In this document: positions 16,938 through 27,227 of the stretch, piece after piece
Layout of the letters: each line of letters opens with the position of its first letter
Position numbering within the stretch: the stretch's first letter is position 1
Source of the DNA: Edaphobacter flagellatus
Lineage (GTDB): Bacteria; Acidobacteriota; Terriglobia; Terriglobales; Acidobacteriaceae
NCBI RefSeq assembly: GCF_025264665.1
Contig: NZ_CP073697.1
Span: 2,108,001-2,172,000, forward strand
Length of the DNA stretch: 64,000 nucleotides
Reading direction: 5' to 3'
The notes under the pieces: model-generated
The model's input: the letters and a program-made list of their open reading frames with translations, nothing else
Told to the model about the DNA's origin: nothing
Databases searched by the model: none
Translations under genes and position numbers: made by a program

Positions 16938-17954
16938 TTAAAGTGTCGGCGCGATATCCGGCCCCAGAATCTCCTGTGCTGTCGGCATCGGATCGTGCGG
17001 CACATCTTTTGCTCCTGCTGCCGCGCGAGCCCTCTCCTGCAGCGCCTTCTCGTAGTCCGAGTTCAGGTGATTCTTCGTCAGGTCTTCCTTCAGAATCTCG
17101 AAGGCCTCATCCGGCGTATCGGCAAAGCGAAAGAGATTCAGGTCGCCCGGAGCAATCGCGCCCCGCTCCGCCAGCACATCCAGATTGATGACACTCTTCC
17201 AGTACGGGCTGCCGTAGATGACCGTCGTGATCTTCTTCGCCAGCTTGTTCGTCTGCGCCAGCGTCAACAGCTCGAACATCTCGTCCAGCGTGCCGAAGCC
17301 TCCCGGAAAGATCACCAGGGCCTTCGCCAGATACGCAAACCAGTACTTGCGCATGAAGAAGTAGTGGAAGTCGAAGTTCAGCGACGGCGTAATGTACGGA
17401 TTCGGCTGCTGCTCGAACGGCAGCTTGATGTTCAGGCCAATCGTCTTCGCACCCGCCTCGTACGCGCCACGATTCGCTGCCTCCATAATGCCGGGGCCTC
17501 CGCCCGAGGTCACCACAAAGCGATGCCGTGGCCCGGGCAGCGACTTCGACCAGGTCGCCAGCTTGTTGGCCAGAATGCGCGCATCCTCGTAGTACGCAGC
17601 CATCTCAATCGCGGCGCCTGCCAGCCGCAACCGTGCGCCCGTCGCCTGCCCGTGCTCGACCTCCTGCAGCGTGGCCGGTTGCTCCGGCGCGGGCTCCTTC
17701 GAGCCCGTATTCGCCAGCAGCTCAAAGTTCGCAGCCGCAACATCCAGTGCGCGAAAACGTGCCGAGCCGAAGAAAACCACTGTGTCCTGGATGCGCTCGC
17801 GACGAAAACGCGACAGCGGCTCCTGGTACTCCGCCATGATGCGCAGAATGCGCGCGTCGGCCGAGTTCAAAAACTTCGAGTTCTCATAGGCAAGCGGAGC
17901 GCTCTCCAGCGGCTCAGGCTCAGGAGGAGGTAGTGTATTCGGGTCAGTAGCCAT
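16938..17954 (-). CDS. LOG-family (TIGR00730-type) Rossmann-fold protein
   Basis: About 338 residues, with the lysine-decarboxylase-like LOG family signatures SGGGPGIMEAANRGA (mid-protein) and PGGFGTLDEMFELLT. Many LOG proteins are nucleotide 5'-monophosphate phosphoribohydrolases releasing adenine or cytokinin bases. The protein is longer than the 190-residue core because of an N-terminal extension of about 110 residues containing a Pro/Glu-rich leader and the strand TVVFFGSARF. The upstream small gene's TGA overlaps this frame, which opens with a GTG at 17987. I prefer the ATG at 17954, giving MATDPN, preceded by GGAAGG at about 13 bases. It is co-transcribed with the small membrane protein. 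Confidence 0.85.
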   Translation of the reverse strand: MATDPNTLPPPEPEPLESAPLAYENSKFLNSADARILRIMAEYQEPLSRFRRERIQDTVVFFGSARFRALDVAAANFELLANTGSKEPAPEQPATLQEVEHGQATGARLRLAGAAIEMAAYYEDARILANKLATWSKSLPGPRHRFVVTSGGGPGIMEAANRGAYEAGAKTIGLNIKLPFEQQPNPYITPSLNFDFHYFFMRKYWFAYLAKALVIFPGGFGTLDEMFELLTLAQTNKLAKKITTVIYGSPYWKSVINLDVLAERGAIAPGDLNLFRFADTPDEAFEILKEDLTKNHLNSDYEKALQERARAAAGAKDVPHDPMPTAQEILGPDIAPTL

Positions 17955-17979
17955 CGTTATCTTTATGTCCTTCCGGATC

Positions 17980-18321
17980 TCATCCACGGTAGTCGCGATA
18001 GTGCACGGCCTCGGAGATGCCGATCCATATATCCAGCAAACCCAGCCCCGAGATCATACCGCGCACTGCGCCGTTCTGCAGAAAGCCCGCCAGCGCCGGG
18101 TGCGACTGGATAAACAGGTTGTGGTCCCAGATGCGTGTCCACCACGGCAGAATCATCACCAGCACGCCCAGGTACACACAAAACAACACCAGCACAAACA
18201 GCGACAAACGCTGCAGCCACACCGGCGCGGCCGCGCGCTTCGTCTCTGCACTGGCAGAGGGCGGCGGCGTTGGCATCACAGTCGGTTCGTGGTCCGGGAA
18301 TAGTGGGGGCTGGCCAGGCAT
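17980..18321 (-). CDS. small membrane protein of unknown function
   Basis: A 113-residue protein from the ATG at 18321, with GAGAG just upstream. The N-terminal 35 residues are Pro/Ser/Ala-rich. One strong membrane helix follows (LSLFVLVLFCVYLGVLVMIL), and a weaker hydrophobic segment near the C-terminus (GLGLLDIWIGI) precedes a charged tail. Its stop falls inside the open frame of the LOG gene downstream, so the two are probably translationally coupled. I know of no named family; it resembles conserved acidobacterial membrane proteins in layout. Confidence 0.72.
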   Translation of the reverse strand: MPGQPPLFPDHEPTVMPTPPPSASAETKRAAAPVWLQRLSLFVLVLFCVYLGVLVMILPWWTRIWDHNLFIQSHPALAGFLQNGAVRGMISGLGLLDIWIGISEAVHYRDYRG

Positions 18322-18459
18322 CAAGCTCTCACAATTGAGTGTATCGGAGCCACTTCGCCGTTGTCTCTGCCGGGAAGCCCAGCAGGTTCGCCCCACGTTT
18401 CATCCGACTCGTCACAGACCCCTTGCCGTCCTCTGTTGCCTCTACTACCGTTCTCACTG

Positions 18460-19491
18460 ATGATGCTCACGACTAAGACGTTCGCGCCCGCAAGCTTCCT
18501 CGTCCTGCTCTCTGCCGGAATCTTCGCAGCCGCTCAACAACCCGGCACGACCTCGGCACCGCGCAGCATCGCCCTCACCGACACCGCGAACCTCATCTCC
18601 AGGGGAGCCAAAACGGAGGTCGTCGAATACAAAGGTCGCAAGGCACTCCACATCATCACGCAGCCCGAAAGGGGCTCTGGAATCACCCTCCTCAAGGACG
18701 TCGATTTTCGCGACGGCACGATCGAGGTCGACATCGCCGCCAAGGTCACAACCCCTCCCGGTGTGCGCATGCCCGGCTTCATCGGCATCGGCTTCCGTGC
18801 CCGCCCCGACGCCTCGCGGTACGAGCTCTTTTACATTCGGCCCAATAACTCCAGGTCTGAAGACCAGGCCATGCGCAATCACTCCGTGCAATACAGTTCA
18901 GAGCCCAACTTCGGATGGGAGGTGCTGCGCAGACAGTGGCCCATGGTCTATGAAAGCTACACCGACCTCCAGCCCGCCGAGTGGACGAAGGTGAAGATCG
19001 AAGTCCACGGACGCCGCGCCACGCTGTACCTCAACGGCTCACCCAATCCCAGCCTCGTCGTCGACGGCCTGAAGGGCGAAGACCTCCATGGCGGCATCGT
19101 GCTCTATAGCTTCGTGGGCGAAGAGGCCTACTACTCTAACCTGAAGATCACTCCAGCAGCACCCGAGCCGATCAAAAACGGAGGCGAAGCGACCGGCACA
19201 TGGGACGTCGCCTTCAACACCGACGCCGGGCGATTCAAAGGCACCATGACGCTCACTCGCGACAATACCAGGCTCGCAGGAACATGGTCCGGCGAGCTCG
19301 GCAACGACGTCCCCGTCACCGGCACATGGCGCGATGGCTACGTCGAGCTGACCTTCACCGGCACATGGCCCGACAACAAAGCATCCGCCCCCATTCGGCT
19401 CGCCGGCTGGATCGATGACGACTCCGCCCACGGCCGCATGAAGATGGAAGGCTACGCGGAAGGCCAGTGGACCGCGCAACGCCAGAAATAA
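18460..19491 (+). CDS. secreted two-domain protein: lectin-like (DUF1080/LamG-type) plus a C-terminal beta domain
   Basis: About 343 residues from the ATG pair at 18460. A signal peptide ends near FAAAQQ. The first domain (about 35-240) is a concanavalin-like beta sandwich, seen in the DGTIEVDIAAKV strand, FIGIGFRARPD, the Trp-Thr-Lys-Val-Lys-Ile-Glu strand and LYLNG. The C-terminal 90 residues (from GTWDVAFNTDAGRF) form a repeat-like beta domain with successive GTW motifs (GTWDV, GTWSG, GTWRD, GTWPD), reminiscent of lipocalin-like hypothetical domains. Together they suggest a sugar-binding or hydrolytic periplasmic protein. The ribosome site is weak. It is divergent from the small membrane/LOG pair. 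Confidence 0.75.
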   Translation: MMLTTKTFAPASFLVLLSAGIFAAAQQPGTTSAPRSIALTDTANLISRGAKTEVVEYKGRKALHIITQPERGSGITLLKDVDFRDGTIEVDIAAKVTTPPGVRMPGFIGIGFRARPDASRYELFYIRPNNSRSEDQAMRNHSVQYSSEPNFGWEVLRRQWPMVYESYTDLQPAEWTKVKIEVHGRRATLYLNGSPNPSLVVDGLKGEDLHGGIVLYSFVGEEAYYSNLKITPAAPEPIKNGGEATGTWDVAFNTDAGRFKGTMTLTRDNTRLAGTWSGELGNDVPVTGTWRDGYVELTFTGTWPDNKASAPIRLAGWIDDDSAHGRMKMEGYAEGQWTAQRQK

Positions 19492-19546
19492 CGCCCCAAA
19501 TGCGCTTCCTACAGAGGGTGCGCCCGAGATGCGAAAATAGAAGTGC

Positions 19547-21523
<1,977 letters not shown>

Positions 21524-21563
21524 AGTTCAGCTCGCCCTGCTAACGCCTCACAGTAGAGAACAG

Positions 21564-22631
21564 TTATGCGTTGCGAATAGCCCGACGCTTCGCCACCGAC
21601 TCAGCCAACTCCTGCAATAGCGTCTCCGTCTCCGGCCAGCCGATGCACGCATCCGTGATGCTTTGCCCATAGACGTGCGCCTTGCCGTTCACCAGCGACT
21701 GGGCGCCTTCGACCAGGTTGCTCTCGATCATCACGCCCATAATGCGGCTGTCGCCACCAGCAATCTGCTCCTGCACAATACGGCCCACCTCGGCCTGCTT
21801 GCGGAAATCCTTATTGCTGTTGGCATGACTGTAGTCGATCATGATGTTCGGCCGGATGCCTGCCTTCTCCATCTGCTCTGCCGTCTCGGCCACAGAAACC
21901 GCATCGTAGTTCGTCGTCTGCCGTCCGCCACGCAGAATGATGTGGCACTCCGGATTGCCCGCCGTGAACAGAATCGCCGACTGGCCCGTCTCTGAGGTCC
22001 CCAGAAACGTGTGCGGGTGATTCGCCGAAACAATCGCCTCGATCGCAATCTTGATGTTGCCCGAAGTTCCGTTCTTGAATCCCACCGGACACGAGAGACC
22101 CGAGACCAGCTGGCGATGCACCTGGCTCTCCGTCGTGCGAGCGCCAATCGCGCCCCAGCTCACTAGGTCGGCGATGTACTGCGGCGTAATCATGTCCAGA
22201 AACTCCGTACCCGCAGGCACGCCCATATTCGCGAGATCGAGCAGCAGATGACGCGCAATGCGCAGGCCATCATTAATCCGGAACGACTCGTCGAAGTAAG
22301 GATCGTTGATCAGCCCCTTCCAGCCGAGCGTCGTGCGTGGCTTCTCAAAGTACACGCGCATCACGATCAGCAGCTCGTTAGCCAGCGCGTCGCTCACCTT
22401 CTTCAACCGCCCGGCATACTCGCGCGCAGCATCGACATCGTGAATGGAGCAAGGGCCGACTACCACGACAATGCGGTCATCCGTGCCTTCCAGAATGTTG
22501 CCGATCTGCCGTCGCGTCTCAAAGACGGTGTTAGAGCTTTCCTCCGTAACCGGCATCTCCTCTTCGAGGAAGACGGGGGGCAGGACAACCTTGGAGGACT
22601 GGATTCTGAGATTATTTGTCGTGTGAAACAT
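21564..22631 (-). CDS. 3-deoxy-7-phosphoheptulonate (DAHP) synthase, class I
   Basis: First enzyme of the shikimate pathway, joining phosphoenolpyruvate and erythrose 4-phosphate. The 355-residue protein is of the AroF/AroG/AroH type, with GPCSIHD near residue 60, YFEKPRTTLGWKG near 94, SETGQSAILFTAG, LRGGRQTTNYD and DYSHANSNKD; metal ligands (Cys, His, Glu, Asp) fall in these blocks. Which aromatic amino acid regulates it cannot be told. The start at 22631 has no clear ribosome site. Sel1/J-domain genes lie 71 bases upstream on the same strand, and no other shikimate gene is in the window. Confidence 0.95.
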   Translation of the reverse strand: MFHTTNNLRIQSSKVVLPPVFLEEEMPVTEESSNTVFETRRQIGNILEGTDDRIVVVVGPCSIHDVDAAREYAGRLKKVSDALANELLIVMRVYFEKPRTTLGWKGLINDPYFDESFRINDGLRIARHLLLDLANMGVPAGTEFLDMITPQYIADLVSWGAIGARTTESQVHRQLVSGLSCPVGFKNGTSGNIKIAIEAIVSANHPHTFLGTSETGQSAILFTAGNPECHIILRGGRQTTNYDAVSVAETAEQMEKAGIRPNIMIDYSHANSNKDFRKQAEVGRIVQEQIAGGDSRIMGVMIESNLVEGAQSLVNGKAHVYGQSITDACIGWPETETLLQELAESVAKRRAIRNA

Positions 22632-22702
22632 GGGCTTTTATAGGTTAGCAGGAGACCATGCCTATCCCGCTCCTCGCGATCCTGTCCGATGGACGCTGAA
22701 CG

Positions 22703-23497
22703 CTACGGGTCGCGATATTCGCGGCGCTTCAGCTCGCGCATCGCCTGCTCATGGCCTTGCAGCGCAGCCTGTCGAATCCAGTGCCGCGACTGAGGATAAT
22801 CATGCTCCACCCCCTGGCCGGTGGCATACAGATGAGCCAGCTGAAACTGCGCTTCGGCGTTTCCCTGGTCCGCCGCCCTGCGATACCACGCAGCCGCCTG
22901 CGTATAGCTAAGCGGAACGCCCTGGCCAAAGTAGTAAAGCTCGGCCAGCTTCTGCTGCGCTTCCGCAAAGTTCTGTGTGGCAGCCAACCGATACCAATAG
23001 GCCGCTTCCGTGTCGTTCTGCGGAACACCTTCGCCCTTGCGGTACATCAGGCCCAGGTTGTACTCGGCCCAGGCGAGCTTGCTGTAGGCAGCGCGCTGGC
23101 ACCATGCAAAGGCCTCCGCGAAGTCGTTCGCCATGTAGTAGCGAAAACTGAGGTTCGCCTGAGCATACGCATGCCCCTGCTCTGCGGCCTTGCGCTCCCA
23201 GTGCGCAGCCTGCGCGGCATTCTGCGGAAGTCCGCGGCCTTCGTCATACATGGTGCTCAGCAGATATTGCGATTCGGCATGGCCCTGCTCCGCCGCGCGC
23301 TGAAAACCTGCCGCGGCTGCAGCGAAATCGCCCGCGTTGTAGTCCATAACCGCCTGCCGATAGTCCGGATTCGAAGCTGTGTTCGCGGCATCGCGGCGTC
23401 CGCGGGCAATGATGCCCGTGCGCGCCGAGTGCAGCGACAGCGTGGCCCCGGCAGAAATATGCTGCAACCCGCTGCCGGCTTTATCGTGCATCGTCAT
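22703..23497 (-). CDS. Sel1/TPR-like repeat protein
   Basis: A 264-residue protein made almost entirely of Sel1-like repeats after a 45-residue leader. About six units of roughly 36 residues can be read, each with the A-x-x-x-Y/W-x-R-x-A-A-x-Q-G-x-A-x-A-Q pattern and G-x-G-V-x-x-x-Y/D turns. These form alpha solenoids that scaffold protein complexes. No signal peptide is evident, unlike many Sel1 proteins. The start codon overlaps the stop of the J-domain gene by four bases (ATGA), showing tight coupling. It is probably a partner of that J-domain/coiled-coil protein. Confidence 0.88.
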   Translation of the reverse strand: MTMHDKAGSGLQHISAGATLSLHSARTGIIARGRRDAANTASNPDYRQAVMDYNAGDFAAAAAGFQRAAEQGHAESQYLLSTMYDEGRGLPQNAAQAAHWERKAAEQGHAYAQANLSFRYYMANDFAEAFAWCQRAAYSKLAWAEYNLGLMYRKGEGVPQNDTEAAYWYRLAATQNFAEAQQKLAELYYFGQGVPLSYTQAAAWYRRAADQGNAEAQFQLAHLYATGQGVEHDYPQSRHWIRQAALQGHEQAMRELKRREYRDP

Positions 23498-24282
23498 TCT
23501 GCGCGTCTCTGTGCATTGACCTGACGCTCGACAAACGCCAGGCGGTAGCGCGTATCCGCAATCTGCTCGCGAAGATTCGTAGCAAGCTCGGTCAGCAGGT
23601 CGCGATGTTCGCGCGCCGCAGCTTCGGCATCCGTATACAGCTGGGCGATCTCGCTTGTCAGCAGCGTGTGACGCTCCACCTCAAGGTTCGCGGCATCGCG
23701 CTCGGCATGGCGTATCTGCCGCGTGATCCGCAGCAACTCGGCAGCAGTTCCCTCTCCGGCAATCGAGGCGTTGATCTCGCGGTGATCATCCAGCATGCGC
23801 TCCAGCGTCTCGGAGTCACCCCGGCTGTAAGCCTGATTCGCACGAGCCATCAGCAGCGTGAAGTGCCTCTGCTCCGCATCGTCGCGTGCAAAGTCAGGAT
23901 GAATCCGCTTGGCCACCTCACGAAACAGCGTCTTCAGATTGGGCGGAGGATCAAACTCTTCGGCCTCGCGTGCTGCGGCAAACGCGGCATCGTGCGTCTC
24001 CTGCGCCTGCCTGCGAGCCTCGCCTGCGCGGTTGCGCGCCGCTTCGGAGTCATAGAGATCCACCTCACGCTCGGCGATACGCGCCTCGATGTCGTCGAGC
24101 TCCGCATACAGGACCCCGACCTGCCTCAGATAACGTCCCTCAAACGTCTTAAGCTGCGCACGTAGCTGGGCAAGCTCCGATTCACGCTCAGCCAGCGTAG
24201 CGCGCGCAGCCGCAAGCTGCTCGCGCCTGTCGAGCAGTTCGACGTGATCCGGACTCTGCTGGAGAATAATCTCGGCGGGCAT
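23494..24282 (-). CDS. coiled-coil protein with an internal J-domain
   Basis: A 262-residue protein from the ATG at 24282. Residues 14-105 are a charged heptad-type coiled coil. Residues about 115-165 read as a J-domain: helix LKTLFREVAKRI, the diagnostic His-Pro-Asp at 128-130, then helix RHFTLLMARANQAY. A second coiled coil runs from about 175 to the end. HPD is the residue triplet that triggers Hsp70 ATPase. DnaJ's Gly/Phe and Cys-rich zinc parts are absent, so it should be a specialised co-chaperone. It is coupled by ATGA to the Sel1 gene. The J-domain call rests on motif and helix pattern alone. Confidence 0.75.
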   Translation of the reverse strand: MPAEIILQQSPDHVELLDRREQLAAARATLAERESELAQLRAQLKTFEGRYLRQVGVLYAELDDIEARIAEREVDLYDSEAARNRAGEARRQAQETHDAAFAAAREAEEFDPPPNLKTLFREVAKRIHPDFARDDAEQRHFTLLMARANQAYSRGDSETLERMLDDHREINASIAGEGTAAELLRITRQIRHAERDAANLEVERHTLLTSEIAQLYTDAEAAAREHRDLLTELATNLREQIADTRYRLAFVERQVNAQRRAE

Positions 24283-24476
24283 GCGGTTTCCAGGGAGTGG
24301 AGCTTCTAGTTTATCGAAGCCAGACAGCCATCGCAGATGTGTGCTCGTCGGCAGGCGTGACCATTCCATATACTGGACTGACCAATTTCGGCCCCACTCC
24401 GTAGCTTCTTCAAAACTGCCTGCAAGAAACCATGCATCGGCGGGCACAAATCAATCACGCTGAGGAGATTTTTACG

Positions 24477-25367
24477 ATGACCATCTGGAATATTCGCCGC
24501 CTCGCCGCCTGCACTGCTCTCATCGTGGGATTTACGCAAGGCGCGTCCGCCAGCGACATCCTGGTTGGCGATATAAAGTCACAACCGGAGAGTCTGACCG
24601 TAGCACCCGGCGGTGTGGTGATCGTCGGCAGCGCCAGTTCCCCGTTCGTCTACAAGGTGCGTTCCGGCTCCTCCACCGCCGAGAAATTTATCGATGCCAG
24701 CGCCGAAGGACCCGGCACGTTTTTCTTCGGCATGCTGGCCGATCCCGCCAGCAATATGCTGTGGACTTGCCAGCTCACTCCGGTGCCGAATACCACTCCC
24801 GTGCAGCGGCATACCGCTCTGCGCGGCTTCGATCTCACGACCGGCGCACCGAAGGTGCGCTGGCCGCTGCCCGGAGACAACACCACCTGCAACGACTTTG
24901 CCATTGGACCGGATAAGGCTCTCTACATTACAGACACCGCGACCGGCCGCATCTTCAGACTACCTGCCGGCGCTTCCTCTGCAGATCTCTATCTGGAGCA
25001 CCGCACGCTTTCCGGCATCGACGGCATCACCTTTCTCGATGGCGTGCTCTACGTCAACAACGTCGTCTTCAACAAGCTCTACCGCATTCCCGTCGACGCA
25101 GCAGGCAAACCCGGTACGCCGGTCGATATCTGGATGGATCAGCTGGTGAAGGCGCCCGATGGCATGCGCGCCGCAAACGGCAAGCTCTACGTCGCCGAAA
25201 ATGGCGGTGGCAGGCTCCTGGCCCTCACCATCCATGGAGACAAAGCAAGCGTCACCGTGCTGAAGGAAGGACTCAAAACACCAACCGGCATCGAACCCGC
25301 AGGCGACACACTCTGGTTCACCGAACGAGCCATCGGCAAAGCCGAATCCATGCCAATGCCGAAATAA
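24477..25367 (+). CDS. secreted SMP-30/gluconolactonase-like beta-propeller protein
   Basis: A 296-residue exported protein from the ATG at 24477, with GAGGAG nine bases upstream. The signal peptide ends near ASASD. The mature protein repeats short beta-propeller blades: DFAIGPDKALYITDT, IDGITFLDGVLYVNN, APDGMRAANGKLYVAENG and TPTGIEPAGDTLWFTE. This matches the SMP-30/LRE family (lactonases, strictosidine-synthase-like proteins). Metal-binding positions are not certain. It is divergent from the J-domain gene across about 190 bases. A secreted sugar lactonase is plausible but unproven. Confidence 0.8.
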   Translation: MTIWNIRRLAACTALIVGFTQGASASDILVGDIKSQPESLTVAPGGVVIVGSASSPFVYKVRSGSSTAEKFIDASAEGPGTFFFGMLADPASNMLWTCQLTPVPNTTPVQRHTALRGFDLTTGAPKVRWPLPGDNTTCNDFAIGPDKALYITDTATGRIFRLPAGASSADLYLEHRTLSGIDGITFLDGVLYVNNVVFNKLYRIPVDAAGKPGTPVDIWMDQLVKAPDGMRAANGKLYVAENGGGRLLALTIHGDKASVTVLKEGLKTPTGIEPAGDTLWFTERAIGKAESMPMPK

Positions 25368-25505
25368 TCGCTTCGCGGTATGCGAGACACATTGGCATAT
25401 CCCACATCGAGCACAACCACGCTCACCACACCGGATATTCGCCAGCCAAACGCGCATGGATGACGAGATGCGCGTTTCTCGGTACCTGGTGATTTACGAT
25501 GCGTC

Positions 25506-26282
25506 ATGCGACTCTTTTGCTCAGCGTTGGTGTTCAGCCTTTGTGCTGCCTTTTGTCAGGCACAGACAGCAATCAATGATGCGACGTTCCTAAAGCAGGC
25601 CCGTGCCAAATATGACGCTCCCTTTGAAAGGAACCTCCAATCATTTAGTTGCGCCGTAGAGTTCAACTGGAAGCAACACTTTACGGAAGTCGTACGCCTC
25701 GGCGACGAAGGAACGGACGAGGAAATCGCTAAGTTCATTCAGCCGATCAACAATCGCGTCATTGTCACTCGGCAAAACGCTGCAGTGTCATCTGGGATGA
25801 CTGACGATGAAGAAAAGAAGCTTCCTCATGGAGGCATGGCGGAAGGTCTTCTCAAACATGCAGTGCAGTTCAGCCTGAATAACTGGTTAGGTGCCAGCAA
25901 TAATGCTTTTCTTCCGCCAGAAAGCACGCCCGTTCACGTCGAACCATCTACATCAGGCTACAAGCTCGAATTCAAGGTCCAGACGTTTGATATTGAGATG
26001 TTATTCGCGCGCGACATGAGCCTCCAGAGCGAATCGGCAAGGGGTTTTGCCTCGAATCGGCGAGAAACAGACTTCCGTCCTGGCGCACAGGGCTTTCTCA
26101 TGACTTCCTACAGGCTGGGCGAGGATGGTGATTTTAGGCCTGGAAATCGGATAATCCTCACCTATACCTATCAAAGCGTTGGCGGATATCAATTACCCGA
26201 ACAAGTTTCAATCAATCGCGAGAGCCACCACGAAGCCTGGCACTACAAATTAGTCAACTGCACAGTGCAAGCGACTAAGTGA
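25506..26282 (+). CDS. secreted protein of unknown function, AT-richer
   Basis: A 258-residue protein with a short signal peptide ending CQAQ. The mature part is a mixed alpha/beta sequence with no family I recognise: an acidic stretch (TDDEEKKLP), a Gly-Met-Ala-Glu-Gly-Leu helix start, and several beta strands at the C-terminus, including RIILTYTYQS and a Trp-His-Tyr end. Two Cys (near residue 48 and near the end) could form a disulfide. A/T-ending codons are commoner than in neighbours, as in the unknown gene at 7.7-8.6 kb. No ribosome site stands out. It lies alone between an SMP-30-like gene and a convergent phosphoesterase. Confidence 0.68.
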   Translation: MRLFCSALVFSLCAAFCQAQTAINDATFLKQARAKYDAPFERNLQSFSCAVEFNWKQHFTEVVRLGDEGTDEEIAKFIQPINNRVIVTRQNAAVSSGMTDDEEKKLPHGGMAEGLLKHAVQFSLNNWLGASNNAFLPPESTPVHVEPSTSGYKLEFKVQTFDIEMLFARDMSLQSESARGFASNRRETDFRPGAQGFLMTSYRLGEDGDFRPGNRIILTYTYQSVGGYQLPEQVSINRESHHEAWHYKLVNCTVQATK

Positions 26283-26417
26283 TTCAGTATCGATGAGTCG
26301 CCTTCTAGGAACTGACAATCAGACTCTATAAGAATCGTGCTTGAGTCATCGTCTCCCGAGGGCGACAAATTTCTAAGAAAGGTGAGAACTTCCCGTCTCC
26401 TCGGTATCTATAACAAC

Positions 26418-27173
26418 TTATCGCCCCTCGAACAGTCGGGCCGCCAGCTTCTCCGGCAATCCGGCCATCAGAATCCTTCCCTGCGCTGCCGTCAGGTCGT
26501 ACGGCACGCGGTGAAACACAATCGTCTTCGCGTCCGTGTCGTACACCGCAAACCCCGCGCGCCAGTCATTATCCCGCGGCTGTCCGATCGACCCCGGATT
26601 AATCAGGAAGCGCATTCCATCCTGCGCCTCCAGCGTCCAGCTCTCCGCTTCATTCTTCTTCGAGTATTGCGGCTTCAGCTCGCGCCACTCTTCGTTCTTC
26701 TGCATGAAGCCGCCCTGCAGATGCGTGTGCCCGATAAACGTCACCACAATCCCGCTCTGCTGCAGCGGAGCCCACGCGTCGCGCATCGTGATGATGTACT
26801 GGTCCTCGTTCAGCGGCGACCCATGCGCCAGCGCCACCTGCGGCAAACCCTCCGGCATCAGCGGCCCCTTCGGCACCGCAGCCAGCCATTCGCGATTCGC
26901 CTCCGTCAACTCCTTGCGCGTCCACTCCGCCGCTGCTCGAGCCACAGGATTGAACCCCGCAGCCGAAGCCAGCCCGCAACACACGCGATCATGATTTCCA
27001 CGCACGTTGTACTGCGCCTTCGCGCGAACGATCTCGATCACCTCGTTCGGGCTCGCGCCATAGCCGACCACATCACCCAGGTTCCACACCGCATCCACCT
27101 CACCGGCTGCGGCAAGGGCGGCGTTTAACGCTTCAAGATTTCCGTGAATATCCGAGAGTACAAGGGCTCGCAT
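26418..27173 (-). CDS. YfcE/MJ0936-type metallophosphoesterase
   Basis: A 251-residue calcineurin-like phosphoesterase. Two-metal ligands are clear: LSDIHGN (Asp8, His10), LGDVVGYG (Asp34), RGNHDR (Asn60, His61), the late ALAHGSP His, and FIGHTHLQ. The compact form without a signal peptide matches cytoplasmic phosphodiesterases of the MJ0936/YfcE group. It starts at the window's ATG at 27173 and is followed, on the same strand, only by the unrelated convergent secreted unknown. The substrate is unknown; a general phosphodiesterase role is likely. Confidence 0.9.
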   Translation of the reverse strand: MRALVLSDIHGNLEALNAALAAAGEVDAVWNLGDVVGYGASPNEVIEIVRAKAQYNVRGNHDRVCCGLASAAGFNPVARAAAEWTRKELTEANREWLAAVPKGPLMPEGLPQVALAHGSPLNEDQYIITMRDAWAPLQQSGIVVTFIGHTHLQGGFMQKNEEWRELKPQYSKKNEAESWTLEAQDGMRFLINPGSIGQPRDNDWRAGFAVYDTDAKTIVFHRVPYDLTAAQGRILMAGLPEKLAARLFEGR

Positions 27174-27227
27174 GCATCCATTCGGGCATCGCGGCCCAGC
27201 AACTAGTCTAATTGAATTCAGCCCCGA

